Part shown: positions 16,415-24,931 of the stretch, piece after piece
Position numbering within the stretch: the stretch's first letter is position 1
Layout of the letters: every line of letters starts with the position of its first letter
From: Spirochaetales bacterium
Lineage (GTDB): Bacteria > Spirochaetota > Spirochaetia > UBA9216
DNA length: 64,000 nt
NCBI GenBank assembly: GCA_016839055.1
Contig: JAEKNX010000007.1
Span: forward strand, 186,001 to 250,000
Direction of reading: 5' to 3'
Notes under the pieces: model-generated
Seen by the model: the letters and a program-made list of their open reading frames with translations, nothing else
Database searches by the model: none
Told to the model about the DNA's origin: nothing
Program-made: the position numbers and the translations under genes

Positions 16415-17698
16415 ATGTTGTATTACGAAGAAAGCACAGAGAAAGGCAGTCTTGATGAGGCGGCTATAGAGAGCATCTTGAAAAATCTCATAGATAAAAT
16501 TTCTAATGAAAAATTAATAAAAAGGGTCCTCATCCTCCCTCCGGATTTCACCCGTTTCCATTCCAGAGCCGGCCTTATTACCCAGCTGCTGTATGAAATT
16601 CTTCAGGATAAAATCAAGATGATACTTCCCGCCCTCGGAACACATTATCCGATGTCGGTCGAGCAGAAGACTGAAATGTTCAAGAACGTGCCTCTCGGTA
16701 TTATAAAGGATCATAATCATAAAACCGATGTCATAGAACTGGGCCGGATAAGCCGTGAGGAAATGCTTGAAATCTCAGGAGGGAAGGTTGACTATGACTG
16801 GCCGGTTCAGGTAAACCGGACGCTGACCGAAGACGACTGGGATCTGATAATATCGGTCGGGCAGGTTGTCCCCCATGAAATAGCGGGGATGGCGAATTAT
16901 ACCAAGAATACGCTTGTGGGTACCGGCGGTAAAGAATGTATCGATAAAAGCCATTTCCTAGGCGCCTCATGTGATATGGAAAAGATAATGGGCCAGATTT
17001 CCAGTCCTGTTCGCGAACTGCTGAACCGGGGATCTGATCGTTTTTTGAAAGATCTTCCAATAGTCTATATACAAACCGTCGTAGCTCCGGATGAGGCCGG
17101 CGGCACGCTTCTCAAGGGACTTTTTATCGGTGATGATCAGGAGTGTTATTATAAAGCTGCCCACCTGGCCCAAAAAACTAATATTTTTTTATTGGACAGA
17201 TGTCCCTCGAAGATAGTTGTACTTCTTGATTCTGATGAATATAAAAGTACCTGGGTTGGAAATAAGAGTATTTATAGAACAAGACTGGCCCTATCCGATG
17301 ATGCCGAGCTGGTAATTCTGGCGCCCGGGCTTCATTGTTTTGGTGAAAATCAGAGCGCTGACAAGCTCATTCGGAGGTTCGGGTACAAGGGAACAGCCTA
17401 CGTTGCAGACTGTATTAAAAAGGACGCAGAATTAGCTGATAATCTGGGCACCGCTTCGCATTTGATACATGGATCCTCTGAAGGGCGTTTCAGGATAACC
17501 TACTGTCCGGGAGACCTCAGCCGGGAAGAAATCGAGGGTGTCGGTTACAACTATGGAAGTCTGGAAGAATACTCGGCTAAATATGATGTTTCAACCTTAA
17601 ATGAAGGCTGGAATATAATTGAAGGTGAGGAGATATTTTATATCTCGAATCCGGGCCTCGGCCTATGGGCGTCCCGAAAGAGGTTCCAACTTAGCTGA
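16415..17698 (+). CDS. LarA-family nickel-dependent hydroxyacid racemase/epimerase
   Basis: A member of the DUF2088/LarA superfamily (427 residues), whose enzymes epimerise 2-hydroxyacids with a covalently bound nickel-pincer nucleotide. The residues expected from Lactiplantibacillus LarA are present: DFTR (Asp44, Arg47), GTHYP (His77), His154 in PHEIAG, Lys164 and His180. The spacing His +10 Lys and +26 His is identical to LarA His174/Lys184/His200. It sits beside a mannonate operon, and characterised LarA homologues include a D-gluconate 2-epimerase, whose product is D-mannonate. I therefore infer a gluconate/mannonate epimerase, with lactate or malate racemase as alternatives. No larB/C/E genes are in the window. 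It is a separate unit after a terminator; SD TTAGGAG. Confidence 0.82.
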   Translation: MLYYEESTEKGSLDEAAIESILKNLIDKISNEKLIKRVLILPPDFTRFHSRAGLITQLLYEILQDKIKMILPALGTHYPMSVEQKTEMFKNVPLGIIKDHNHKTDVIELGRISREEMLEISGGKVDYDWPVQVNRTLTEDDWDLIISVGQVVPHEIAGMANYTKNTLVGTGGKECIDKSHFLGASCDMEKIMGQISSPVRELLNRGSDRFLKDLPIVYIQTVVAPDEAGGTLLKGLFIGDDQECYYKAAHLAQKTNIFLLDRCPSKIVVLLDSDEYKSTWVGNKSIYRTRLALSDDAELVILAPGLHCFGENQSADKLIRRFGYKGTAYVADCIKKDAELADNLGTASHLIHGSSEGRFRITYCPGDLSREEIEGVGYNYGSLEEYSAKYDVSTLNEGWNIIEGEEIFYISNPGLGLWASRKRFQLS

Positions 17699-17805
17699 AA
17701 AGCGAGGAGCTTTGCATTCAAAACGCCGATTAAATTGAACATATCCATACTTTGATGAGTTAGTAATAACACAATTGCCGCCCGGTCGCCGCCCTGGTCT
17801 TCCTC

Positions 17806-17863
17806 TTGACAACTCTACCGTTACTGCTTATAGTAACGTTACTGTAAATAGAAACAGTAGCGG
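17806..17863 (+). promoter_or_regulatory. trp operon promoter with palindromic operator
   Basis: TTGACA (17806-17811), 17-bp spacer, TATAGT (17829-17834) is a near-consensus promoter. The -10 overlaps a perfect 12-bp palindrome AGTAACGTTACT (17832-17843). The motif CCGTTACTG occurs at 17818-17826, ACGTTACTG at 17836-17844 and, inverted, CAGTAGCGG at 17855-17863. Three half-sites around the start point look like a repressor operator of TrpR logic, though the sequence differs from the E. coli CTAGTTAACTAG core. No leader peptide with Trp codons or attenuator is visible. Confidence 0.7.
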
Positions 17864-17871
17864 AGCTTTAT

Positions 17872-19272
17872 ATGCGAAGAAATCATGTTGTTAAGAAAAT
17901 TCCTGGTGAAAAGTTTACCCCCTTTGCGTTAGCCGGAAAGCTGAACGCCTCGGTCATTCTTGAGTCCTCATCAATCAGTAAGGGCCGGGAGCGGTACTCC
18001 ATCCTGCTCATAGATGAAGCGTTCAGGATTGTCCAGAATGGAAGTGTTTCATATCTTGTCATGAAGGACGGCCGCAGAAAAAAGATTATAAATGGTGGGC
18101 GTGACATTCTCGACGCGGTAAAGCACTTTGCCCTTTTTCACAGGAAGGCTGAACATGATTTTCCCTTTCCCGCCGGCGGAATAGGATTTTTGTCATTCGA
18201 GTTTGCCCGCTTCTGTGACGATATCAGCTTTGTCTCCCGCACCGACAAACTACGCCTGCCGGATGCGGCCTTCATTTTTGGAAATTCTTTCTGTATTTTC
18301 GACCACTACACCGATGAAATTTACATCCTGATCCTCAATTATCCGGGATATGAGGTGAATCTTGATTATGAGCTTGAGAAAATTGAGACAAAAATAAATG
18401 ATTTGAATTTCAATTACATGGCCGAACCTCCGGAGACGGCACCCTCCGAGCTTCTCTCGGGCGCGGCGGCTGAACAAAAGTATAAGGAAAATGTGAAGCT
18501 CATACGCGCGGAGTTGATAAAGGGTAACCTTCTTCAGGCAGTGCCTTCGAGACGGCTTGAAATCAAGACCGATATAAAGGCTATTGATGCCTACCGCAAT
18601 CTGCGCACCGCGAATCCTTCCCCCTATCTTTTCTACATCGATTTTGGAGCGTATCAGCTTTTCGGAGCTTCACCTGAGGTACATGTGAAGGTGAAAAACG
18701 GAAAGGTTCTGGTTCGTCCGATAGCAGGAACTCGAAGACGCGGAAAAAACGAGGCGGAGGACATTCTTCTTGCCGAAGAGCTCCTGTCCGATCCCAAAGA
18801 GCGGGCCGAACACCTTATGTTGATAGACCTTGCCCGTAATGATCTGGGCAGGGTCTGCAAGACAGGGAGCGTGAAGGTGACCGAGTACATGACAATTGAG
18901 AAGTACTCGAAGGTGATGCACATAGTCTCCCAGGTTGAGGGCGAGCTTCGGGATGACTGTGATGCAACCGACGCGGTCCGTGCAAGCTTTCCCGCCGGAA
19001 CGGTAAGCGGCGCTCCCAAAATACAGGCAATAGAAACGATCTCAAAGATTGAAAGCTGCAACAGAAGTTTTTACGCGGGCCTTGTGGGCTACATGGATGC
19101 CGGAGGTGATCTGGATACATGTATAACAATCAGAAGCGGACTCAAGAAACAGGACCGGCTTTATCTTCAGGCCGGAGGAGGGGTTGTTTATGATTCAACT
19201 CCGGAGCGTGAGCTCGAAGAAACAAATGAGAAGCTACGTGCGGCGGCATCAGCCGTCGGTATAGAATTATAG
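17872..19272 (+). CDS. trpE: Anthranilate synthase component I
   Basis: Chorismate-binding enzyme (466 residues) that makes anthranilate using ammonia from the TrpG domain encoded next. The C-terminal chorismate-binding domain shows the conserved RPIAGTRRRG, ERAEHLMLIDLARNDLG, FPAGTVSGAPK and YAGLVGYMD. An N-terminal ILESSS resembles the LLES motif that binds feedback tryptophan. PabB is an alternative for isolated genes, but the trp context decides. First gene after the promoter; SD GGAG. Confidence 0.93.
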   Translation: MRRNHVVKKIPGEKFTPFALAGKLNASVILESSSISKGRERYSILLIDEAFRIVQNGSVSYLVMKDGRRKKIINGGRDILDAVKHFALFHRKAEHDFPFPAGGIGFLSFEFARFCDDISFVSRTDKLRLPDAAFIFGNSFCIFDHYTDEIYILILNYPGYEVNLDYELEKIETKINDLNFNYMAEPPETAPSELLSGAAAEQKYKENVKLIRAELIKGNLLQAVPSRRLEIKTDIKAIDAYRNLRTANPSPYLFYIDFGAYQLFGASPEVHVKVKNGKVLVRPIAGTRRRGKNEAEDILLAEELLSDPKERAEHLMLIDLARNDLGRVCKTGSVKVTEYMTIEKYSKVMHIVSQVEGELRDDCDATDAVRASFPAGTVSGAPKIQAIETISKIESCNRSFYAGLVGYMDAGGDLDTCITIRSGLKKQDRLYLQAGGGVVYDSTPERELEETNEKLRAAASAVGIEL

Positions 19273-19282
19273 GAGGAGCGGC

Positions 19283-20899
19283 ATGATACTCGTAATAGAT
19301 AATTATGATTCGTTTACATACAACCTAGTGCAGGAGATTGCGTCGCTCACGCCTGAGGATGTGATAATCTTTCGAAACGATAAGATCACTATTGACCAGA
19401 TCATAGCCATGGCTCCGGATAGAATAATCATCTCACCGGGTCCCGGAAGACCTGAGGATGCCGGAGTATCTATTGAGGTCATAAGGACATTCGGCGGAAA
19501 GGTTCCTATCCTCGGGGTATGCCTCGGGCATCAGGCAATTGCCGAATGCTACGGAGGCAGGATAGTCCAGGCCGGGCAGATAGTACACGGCAAGCTTGAG
19601 AAGGTCAGCCATGACGGCCGGGGGCTGTTTAGGAACCTGCCGGATAATCCTGAGTTCACTCGCTATCATTCTCTCGCAGCCGAACGAGCGAGCCTTCCGG
19701 ACTGTCTCGAGATAACGGCAGAAACCGCAGACGGCGAGGTAATGGGACTCCGGCATAAGGAGTTCGTCATCGAAGGGGTACAGTTTCATCCCGAATCAAT
19801 CGGCTGCATCGAGGCGGGACGTACTATTCTAAAGAATTTTCTCAGATACAAGCGTGAGCCGCTGAACAAAAAGGGACTGCTTGAGAAGCTTCAGAACCGG
19901 GAAGATTTAAGCTTTAATGAGGCGGCAGCCTTTATGGATGAACTCACCGAGGGAGAGCTGAATCCTGTTTTCACTGGAGCCATCCTCGTCTTGCTCAACT
20001 GCAAGGGTATTACCTCCGATGAGATAGCCGGCTGTGCGAGCATCCTCAAGAAGAAAAAAATTGGCGTTAACTCGGGAGGCGGGGCGCTGGACACCTGCGG
20101 AACAGGCGGAGACGGACGGCAAACTTTTAATATCTCATCACTCTCGGCGATAATAGCCTCGGCCTGCGGGGCCAGGGTAGCAAAACACGGAAACCGGGCG
20201 GTGAGCTCAAAGAGCGGCAGCGCCGAATTCTACGCCGGCCTCGGAATTAAATACGGAATTAGTCCGGCGCAGGCCGGCCAGCTCCTTGAAGAGGAAGGCT
20301 TTGTCTTCATGTTCGCCCCCCTATATCACGGGGCAATGGCTCATGCGGCTCCGGTTCGGCTGGAGCTCGGAGTCAGGACAATTATGAACCTCCTCGGCCC
20401 ACTTGTGAATCCGGCCAAAGCCGAGTTTCAGCTAATCGGCGTTTACTCAGCCGAGCTCTGCCCGGTAATGGCGCGGGCCGCGAAGAAACTTGGGGCGCTT
20501 CGGGTAATGACGGTTAACTCGGAAGACGGCCTCGATGAAGTCTCCCCCGCGGCGCCTACGAGAGTCTTTATGATTGATGAAAACGGAGCCGAGACCGACT
20601 CAATCTTTGATCCAAAGGATGCCGGAATAAGCGGTTTTACAACCGGGGAACTCGCCGGCGGAAGCGGTGATGAGAATGCCGAGACGGCCCTTAAAATAAT
20701 AGACGGCGGGGGGGCGGCCGCCGTGAGAGCCGCCTGTGTTCTGAATGCCGGCGCGGCCCTCTTTATTGCCGGGCTGGCTGAGTCCATCGCCGACGGAAGC
20801 GCCAGGGCAGCCGAGGCCCTTGATTCGGGGCTTGTAAAAGAAAAACTCGAGCGCCTGAGGCGGAAAACCTCCGCTATGGAGGGCCGAAATGGAAACTGA
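19283..20899 (+). CDS. trpGD: TrpG-TrpD fusion: anthranilate synthase glutaminase and phosphoribosyltransferase
   Basis: Residues 1 to about 190 are a class I glutamine amidotransferase: nucleophile Cys in GVCLGHQAI, and the His/Glu pair in GVQFHPESI. From about 200 on is anthranilate phosphoribosyltransferase with DTCGTGGDG, KHGNRAVSSKSGSAE and LVNPA. The fusion supplies ammonia to TrpE and converts anthranilate to PR-anthranilate. The same fusion occurs in enterobacteria (trpGD). Strong SD AGGAGGAG, 10 bp after trpE. Its end overlaps trpCF by 11 bp. Confidence 0.93.
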   Translation: MILVIDNYDSFTYNLVQEIASLTPEDVIIFRNDKITIDQIIAMAPDRIIISPGPGRPEDAGVSIEVIRTFGGKVPILGVCLGHQAIAECYGGRIVQAGQIVHGKLEKVSHDGRGLFRNLPDNPEFTRYHSLAAERASLPDCLEITAETADGEVMGLRHKEFVIEGVQFHPESIGCIEAGRTILKNFLRYKREPLNKKGLLEKLQNREDLSFNEAAAFMDELTEGELNPVFTGAILVLLNCKGITSDEIAGCASILKKKKIGVNSGGGALDTCGTGGDGRQTFNISSLSAIIASACGARVAKHGNRAVSSKSGSAEFYAGLGIKYGISPAQAGQLLEEEGFVFMFAPLYHGAMAHAAPVRLELGVRTIMNLLGPLVNPAKAEFQLIGVYSAELCPVMARAAKKLGALRVMTVNSEDGLDEVSPAAPTRVFMIDENGAETDSIFDPKDAGISGFTTGELAGGSGDENAETALKIIDGGGAAAVRAACVLNAGAALFIAGLAESIADGSARAAEALDSGLVKEKLERLRRKTSAMEGRNGN

Positions 20900-22343
20900 C
20901 ATAAGAGCCGAGATAGCTCTCAGGCGGGCGGCCGATATCCGCCGCGACGGGCCGGCTCAGGGACTCAGCCTGCCTGAGCAGAGAACCGCTGCTCTCATGC
21001 CCTTTCCGGGAAATCCTCCGGTAATCTGTGAGATAAAGCGCTTCTCGCCCTCTGTCAGGAATATCAACCGGGGCCTTGATCCGGTTCTCCAGGCCGGGAA
21101 GTACATCGAGGCCGGAATTAGTAACATAAGCATCCTGACTGAGCAGAACTACTTCGGCGGCTCTCTGTCTGATCTCATCGCTGTCAAGACGGCATATCCG
21201 GAAGCGGCGGTACTAAGGAAGGATTTCCTCCTAACCCCCGAAGATGTCAATATAAGCTACAGGGCCGGGGCGGACGCATTTCTTCTTATTGCCTCCCTCC
21301 TTGATAAGGAGGTGCTGGAAGAAATGTATAATCTTGGAATCTCGCTTGGAATGACGCCCCTTGTTGAGCTTCACAGCCCCGAGGACATCAGGAAGGCAAG
21401 GGATCTGCGTCCTGATCTCATCGGGATAAACAGCCGTGACCTCCGGATATTTAAGATTAAACCTCTTCAGCCGCTAAAAGTCCGGGCCCTGATAGACTGG
21501 GACTGCAGGATAATCTACGAGTCGGGAATTAAAACCGCTTATGACGCAGATTTTGTTGCCGGAACGGGCTTCGACGGAATGCTTGTAGGAGAATCCGTCG
21601 TCAGGGACGGAGCTTTTGCCGGAAGGCTAGCGGCTAGTATGTCAAGGCAGCCGGATACCAGGCGGTTCTCGTTCTGGAAAAAACTTTATTCAAGAAGCCG
21701 CGAATGCCGGCCGCTGGTGAAGATCTGCGGGATAACAAGGCGCGAGGATCTCCTTGAAGTTAAGAGGATCGGCGCGGACATGGCGGGTTTTATCCTGGCC
21801 GAATCACCGAGGCGGGTGGAGCCTTCGTTCATCGAGAGCTGCCGGGATATAGATATTCTCAAAGTAGGGGTTGTAGTGCTTGCCAAGGGCGAGGATCTTC
21901 CCCCTGAGATATCCGCGCTTCTTGCATCAGGCGCGCTTGATGCCATTCAATTTCACGGCGACGAGAGCCCAGATATTTATCTTAGCTATCCGGGCTACAA
22001 GGCCTTCAGGGTCAAAGACGCCTCGGACCTTAAGAGCCTCGAGGCCCTTCCCGGGCCCGCTGTTCTTGTGGACGCTTTCAGGGCGACGGCGCGTGGTGGC
22101 ACCGGGAAAAGGATAGAGGCAGATCTTGTCCGGAAGGTTGCCCGGCAGAGGAGTCTATGGCTTGCGGGGGGAATTAATCCGGACAATGTTTATGAACTTA
22201 TCACGGAATTCAATCCTGAAATGATCGACGCGGCCAGCGGAACAGAGGCAAGCCCTGGGGTAAAGGATTATGACAGGCTTTTCAAACTGTTTAACGAGAT
22301 TGACAAGGCACAGAGAGACTGCATGGAGACGGCCGATGAGTAA
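20889..22343 (+). CDS. trpCF: TrpC-TrpF fusion: indole-3-glycerol-phosphate synthase and PRA isomerase
   Basis: Residues 1 to about 255 are TrpC, with CEIKRFSPS, LRKDFLL, ESGI and GMLVGESVVR. From about 275 is TrpF with KICGITRRED, IQFHGDES, ARGGTGKRI and LAGGINPDN. The order of reactions is reversed relative to the domains, as in E. coli TrpCF. The N-terminal helix of TrpC seems a little short. The usual DVSSGVE near the TrpF end reads DAASGTE, a mild divergence. The stop overlaps the trpB start. Confidence 0.92.
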   Translation: METDIRAEIALRRAADIRRDGPAQGLSLPEQRTAALMPFPGNPPVICEIKRFSPSVRNINRGLDPVLQAGKYIEAGISNISILTEQNYFGGSLSDLIAVKTAYPEAAVLRKDFLLTPEDVNISYRAGADAFLLIASLLDKEVLEEMYNLGISLGMTPLVELHSPEDIRKARDLRPDLIGINSRDLRIFKIKPLQPLKVRALIDWDCRIIYESGIKTAYDADFVAGTGFDGMLVGESVVRDGAFAGRLAASMSRQPDTRRFSFWKKLYSRSRECRPLVKICGITRREDLLEVKRIGADMAGFILAESPRRVEPSFIESCRDIDILKVGVVVLAKGEDLPPEISALLASGALDAIQFHGDESPDIYLSYPGYKAFRVKDASDLKSLEALPGPAVLVDAFRATARGGTGKRIEADLVRKVARQRSLWLAGGINPDNVYELITEFNPEMIDAASGTEASPGVKDYDRLFKLFNEIDKAQRDCMETADE

Positions 22344-23553
22344 ATATAATAATTTTTTTGGAGATTACGGGGGACGCTATGTCCCGGAGGTTCTTCGCCT
22401 CCCCCTGGCCGAGCTTGAGGCAGCATATGTTGAGGCCATCGAAGACCCGGCCTTTATGGCGGAATTTAAGACTTTCCAGACTGATTTTATAGGAAGGCCC
22501 ACGCCGCTTCTTCATGCCGTTAATGCCGGAAAGGCGCTAGGCGGAGCCGATATTTACATAAAACTAGAAGGCCTTGCTAATACCGGAGCTCACAAGATTA
22601 ATAACGCGGCCGGACAGGCTCTGCTTGCAAAGCGGATGGGGAAGACAAGGGTTATCGCCGAGACGGGGGCCGGACAGCACGGGGTTGCCACCGCTTCGGC
22701 ATGCGCGCGTCTCGGGCTCGAATGCGTTATCTATATGGGTACGGAGGACATCAGGCGTCAGCGTCCGAATGTCTACTGGATGGAACTCTTCGGCGCCGAA
22801 GTCCGGCCTGTTGCCTCCGGAAGCGCAACGCTGAAAGACGCGGTTAATGAAGCCTTCCGCGACTGGACCTCAAGTTATAAAAATACGCACTATCTGCTAG
22901 GTTCTGCCCTCGGGCCGTCCCCTTTTCCCGATATGGTCAGGGAGTTTCAGTCGGTAATCGGCAATGAGGTTAAACAGCAGGCTGATTTCAAGATTGACGC
23001 CATGGTAGCCTGCGTCGGCGGCGGCTCGAACGCAATAGGCTTTTTCAGCCCCTTCATAGACCTATCCGGTCCAAGGCTTATCGGAGCCGAAGCCGGCGGA
23101 CGGGGTCCCGGACCGGGAAATAACGCGGTAAGAATGGATGCTTCGGCGAAGACGGGAATAGTCCAGGGCTATAAAAGCCGCTTTCTTTTAGATGATGACG
23201 GGCAGGTTCTGCCGACCCACTCCATATCGGCCGGACTCGATTACCCCGGAATAGGACCTCAGCTTGCCGAGCTAGGCAGGACGGGCCGGGTAGAGTTTGT
23301 CAGCGTGACAGACGGGGAGGCTCTTGCAGCGCTGAAGTTCTTCGCGGCAACCGAGGGGATAATCTTTGCAATGGAATCAGCCCACGCGGGAGCCGCGGCC
23401 ATGAGCATTGCGAAAGAGCTGGGCCCCGGAAAGAAGATAATAATAAATATGTCAGGCAGGGGCGACAAGGATATTTTCATATCCGCCGCAGCCTTCGACG
23501 GGAAAAACTGGAAGACATTTTTACTTGAAGAAAGCGGGAGGATAAATGACTGA
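22336..23553 (+). CDS. trpB: Tryptophan synthase beta subunit
   Basis: PLP enzyme joining indole and serine. Motifs are GDYGGRYVPEVL at the start, the PLP lysine in AHKINNA, ETGAGQHGVATA, and the phosphate loop GGGSNAIG. The frame extends back to 22270, but the family-typical MSKYNNFFG start at 22336 overlaps the trpCF stop as ATGAGTAA. Length 405 is normal (TrpB1 type). Confidence 0.95.
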   Translation: MSKYNNFFGDYGGRYVPEVLRLPLAELEAAYVEAIEDPAFMAEFKTFQTDFIGRPTPLLHAVNAGKALGGADIYIKLEGLANTGAHKINNAAGQALLAKRMGKTRVIAETGAGQHGVATASACARLGLECVIYMGTEDIRRQRPNVYWMELFGAEVRPVASGSATLKDAVNEAFRDWTSSYKNTHYLLGSALGPSPFPDMVREFQSVIGNEVKQQADFKIDAMVACVGGGSNAIGFFSPFIDLSGPRLIGAEAGGRGPGPGNNAVRMDASAKTGIVQGYKSRFLLDDDGQVLPTHSISAGLDYPGIGPQLAELGRTGRVEFVSVTDGEALAALKFFAATEGIIFAMESAHAGAAAMSIAKELGPGKKIIINMSGRGDKDIFISAAAFDGKNWKTFLLEESGRIND

Positions 23554-24319
23554 GCTGAATACTAAAGCAGGAACAAAACTAATAACTCATTTTATTGCGG
23601 GTTATCCTGATATAGAGTCCTCTTATGAGACCGCGGTCGGTCTTATTAACGGCGGAGCCTACGCCCTGGAGATGCAGATTCCGTTTTCCGATCCTTCGGC
23701 CGACGGCCCAGTGATAGAGCTTGCCTGCCGCAGGGCGCTTGAGAAGGGCTTCAAGGTGAGCGACGGTTTCCGTCTGATTGAACGGATAAAGGAATACCGG
23801 GACATTCCGGTCTATCTGATGAGCTATTCCGGCATTGTCTACAACATGGGAATAGACCGCTTTACCGCCAAGGCAGCCGCTGCGGGAGTCTGCGGGCTCA
23901 TCATTCCCGACCTCATCCCGGGGGCTGATGAAGGCCTGTATGCCGCCGGCCGAAAGGCAGGAATACAGATTGTGCCTGTTGTAGTTCCCGGAGTTCCTGA
24001 TTCGAGGCTTGAAGAAATAATGGCTGAAAACCCCGACTGGGTTTATCTTGCACTCCGCGCCGGGATAACAGGAAGCTATACTATACTCGATGAGGTGAAT
24101 CTGGGTTTTCTTGATAAGGTGAAGACTTACGGAGTCAAGATAATGGCCGGCTTCGGAATAAAGACGCCGCAGCAGATTAAAACCCTCATTCCTCATTGTG
24201 ACGCAGCTATTGCCGGCTCATTCATCGTGGATCGGATAACTTCTTCTTATAATGATGCTGCCGGGAGAATCTCGGTTACCGAGGCCGCCGCCGATGCCGT
24301 GAGGTATTTGCTGGGATAG
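23546..24319 (+). CDS. trpA: Tryptophan synthase alpha subunit
   Basis: TIM-barrel lyase (257 residues) that releases indole from indole-glycerol phosphate to TrpB. The catalytic acids lie in EMQIPFSDPSADGP; Glu and Asp are conserved although the usual Gly after Glu is replaced. The start overlaps trpB by 8 bp. Last gene of the operon. A short inverted repeat GATCATG/CATGATC (24360-24378) follows without a T-run. Confidence 0.93.
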   Translation: MTELNTKAGTKLITHFIAGYPDIESSYETAVGLINGGAYALEMQIPFSDPSADGPVIELACRRALEKGFKVSDGFRLIERIKEYRDIPVYLMSYSGIVYNMGIDRFTAKAAAAGVCGLIIPDLIPGADEGLYAAGRKAGIQIVPVVVPGVPDSRLEEIMAENPDWVYLALRAGITGSYTILDEVNLGFLDKVKTYGVKIMAGFGIKTPQQIKTLIPHCDAAIAGSFIVDRITSSYNDAAGRISVTEAAADAVRYLLG

Positions 24320-24434
24320 AATAATTCATGGAGATCTGCTACCTTTAACTATTAGAAGAGATCATGAATGACATGATCCACTATTTAAAAAGATTATATA
24401 TATAAATGTAAAAATATTTCTTTAAGGATGGGAT

Positions 24435-24608
24435 ATGGATATTCGATTCAGTTCACAGGGTACTGGTGCATGCCCCCTGTGCAAATACTACAAGGGATGC
24501 AAGATTCTCAAGAAGATGAAGCAGGTTTTTCTTGAGGAAGTTAAGGCTCTTAACGACAATGCCCTTGAAGCTGTAATTTACCGCTGTCCTCATTTTGAGG
24601 AGGAATGA
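24435..24608 (+). CDS. Small Cys-rich protein, unknown function (57 aa)
   Basis: SD AAGGATGG, then 57 codons ending in a strong terminator. The Cys pattern CPLC-x4-GC near the start and CPHF near the end suggests a zinc- or iron-binding knuckle. The rest is a charged helix (KKMKQVFLEEVKALND). No signal peptide, so cytoplasmic. It follows trpA by 115 bp and may be its own unit. I do not know the family. Confidence 0.65.
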   Translation: MDIRFSSQGTGACPLCKYYKGCKILKKMKQVFLEEVKALNDNALEAVIYRCPHFEEE

Positions 24609-24618
24609 CTTAAATAAA

Positions 24619-24651
24619 GAGTCGGCCCGTTCGCGGTGAACGGGCTGACTC
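24619..24651 (+). terminator. Strong hairpin terminator
   Basis: GAGTCGGCCCGTTC (24619-24632) pairs with GAACGGGCTGACTC (24638-24651), a 14-bp arm with one mismatch and a five-base loop. It is followed by AAGACTTTT. It ends the small Cys-rich gene and isolates the trp region from the next operon. The 220 bp after it to the next promoter show no gene. Confidence 0.8.
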
Positions 24652-24868
24652 AAGACTTTTCTCTGCAGTTCCGGCTATAGTTCGGTGATTCAATTTACAG
24701 CAACGGCTGTAAGTGGAGATCTGTAGAGATTCTTGGTTATTAGCGTAATAATAATTTTCTTTTAGCAGCTGATTATTCGTCTGAAATCTTCTTTCAACAA
24801 ACCGAGCCCGTAAAAGGCGGAATCCCGCATTATTTTTGCGTCAAACAGAATTCCGGAAATTAAAACTA

Positions 24869-24914
24869 TTGACTTGCTTCATAATCTCTGTAAAATAGAA
24901 TTACAATTCTGTTT
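24869..24914 (+). promoter_or_regulatory. Promoter and TetR-type operator
   Basis: TTGACT (24869-24874), 16-bp spacer, TAAAAT (24891-24896). A 22-bp imperfect palindrome, AAATAGAATT-AC-AATTCTGTTT (24893-24914, 9 of 10 pairs), overlaps the -10, a typical autorepression site for the TetR gene starting at 24932. Confidence 0.7.
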
Positions 24915-24931
24915 CTGTTAAAGGAGAAAGA

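Noticed and set aside
17699..17871. trp attenuator or leader peptide
   Set aside because: No short ORF with Trp codons, no alternative hairpins and no T-run between promoter and trpE.
18654..19061. 135-codon minus-strand frame inside trpE
   Set aside because: Antisense shadow of a strongly conserved chorismate-binding domain; no start signals.
23579..24196. 205-codon minus-strand frame across trpA
   Set aside because: Overlaps trpA over its full length; composition is antisense of codon-biased sequence.
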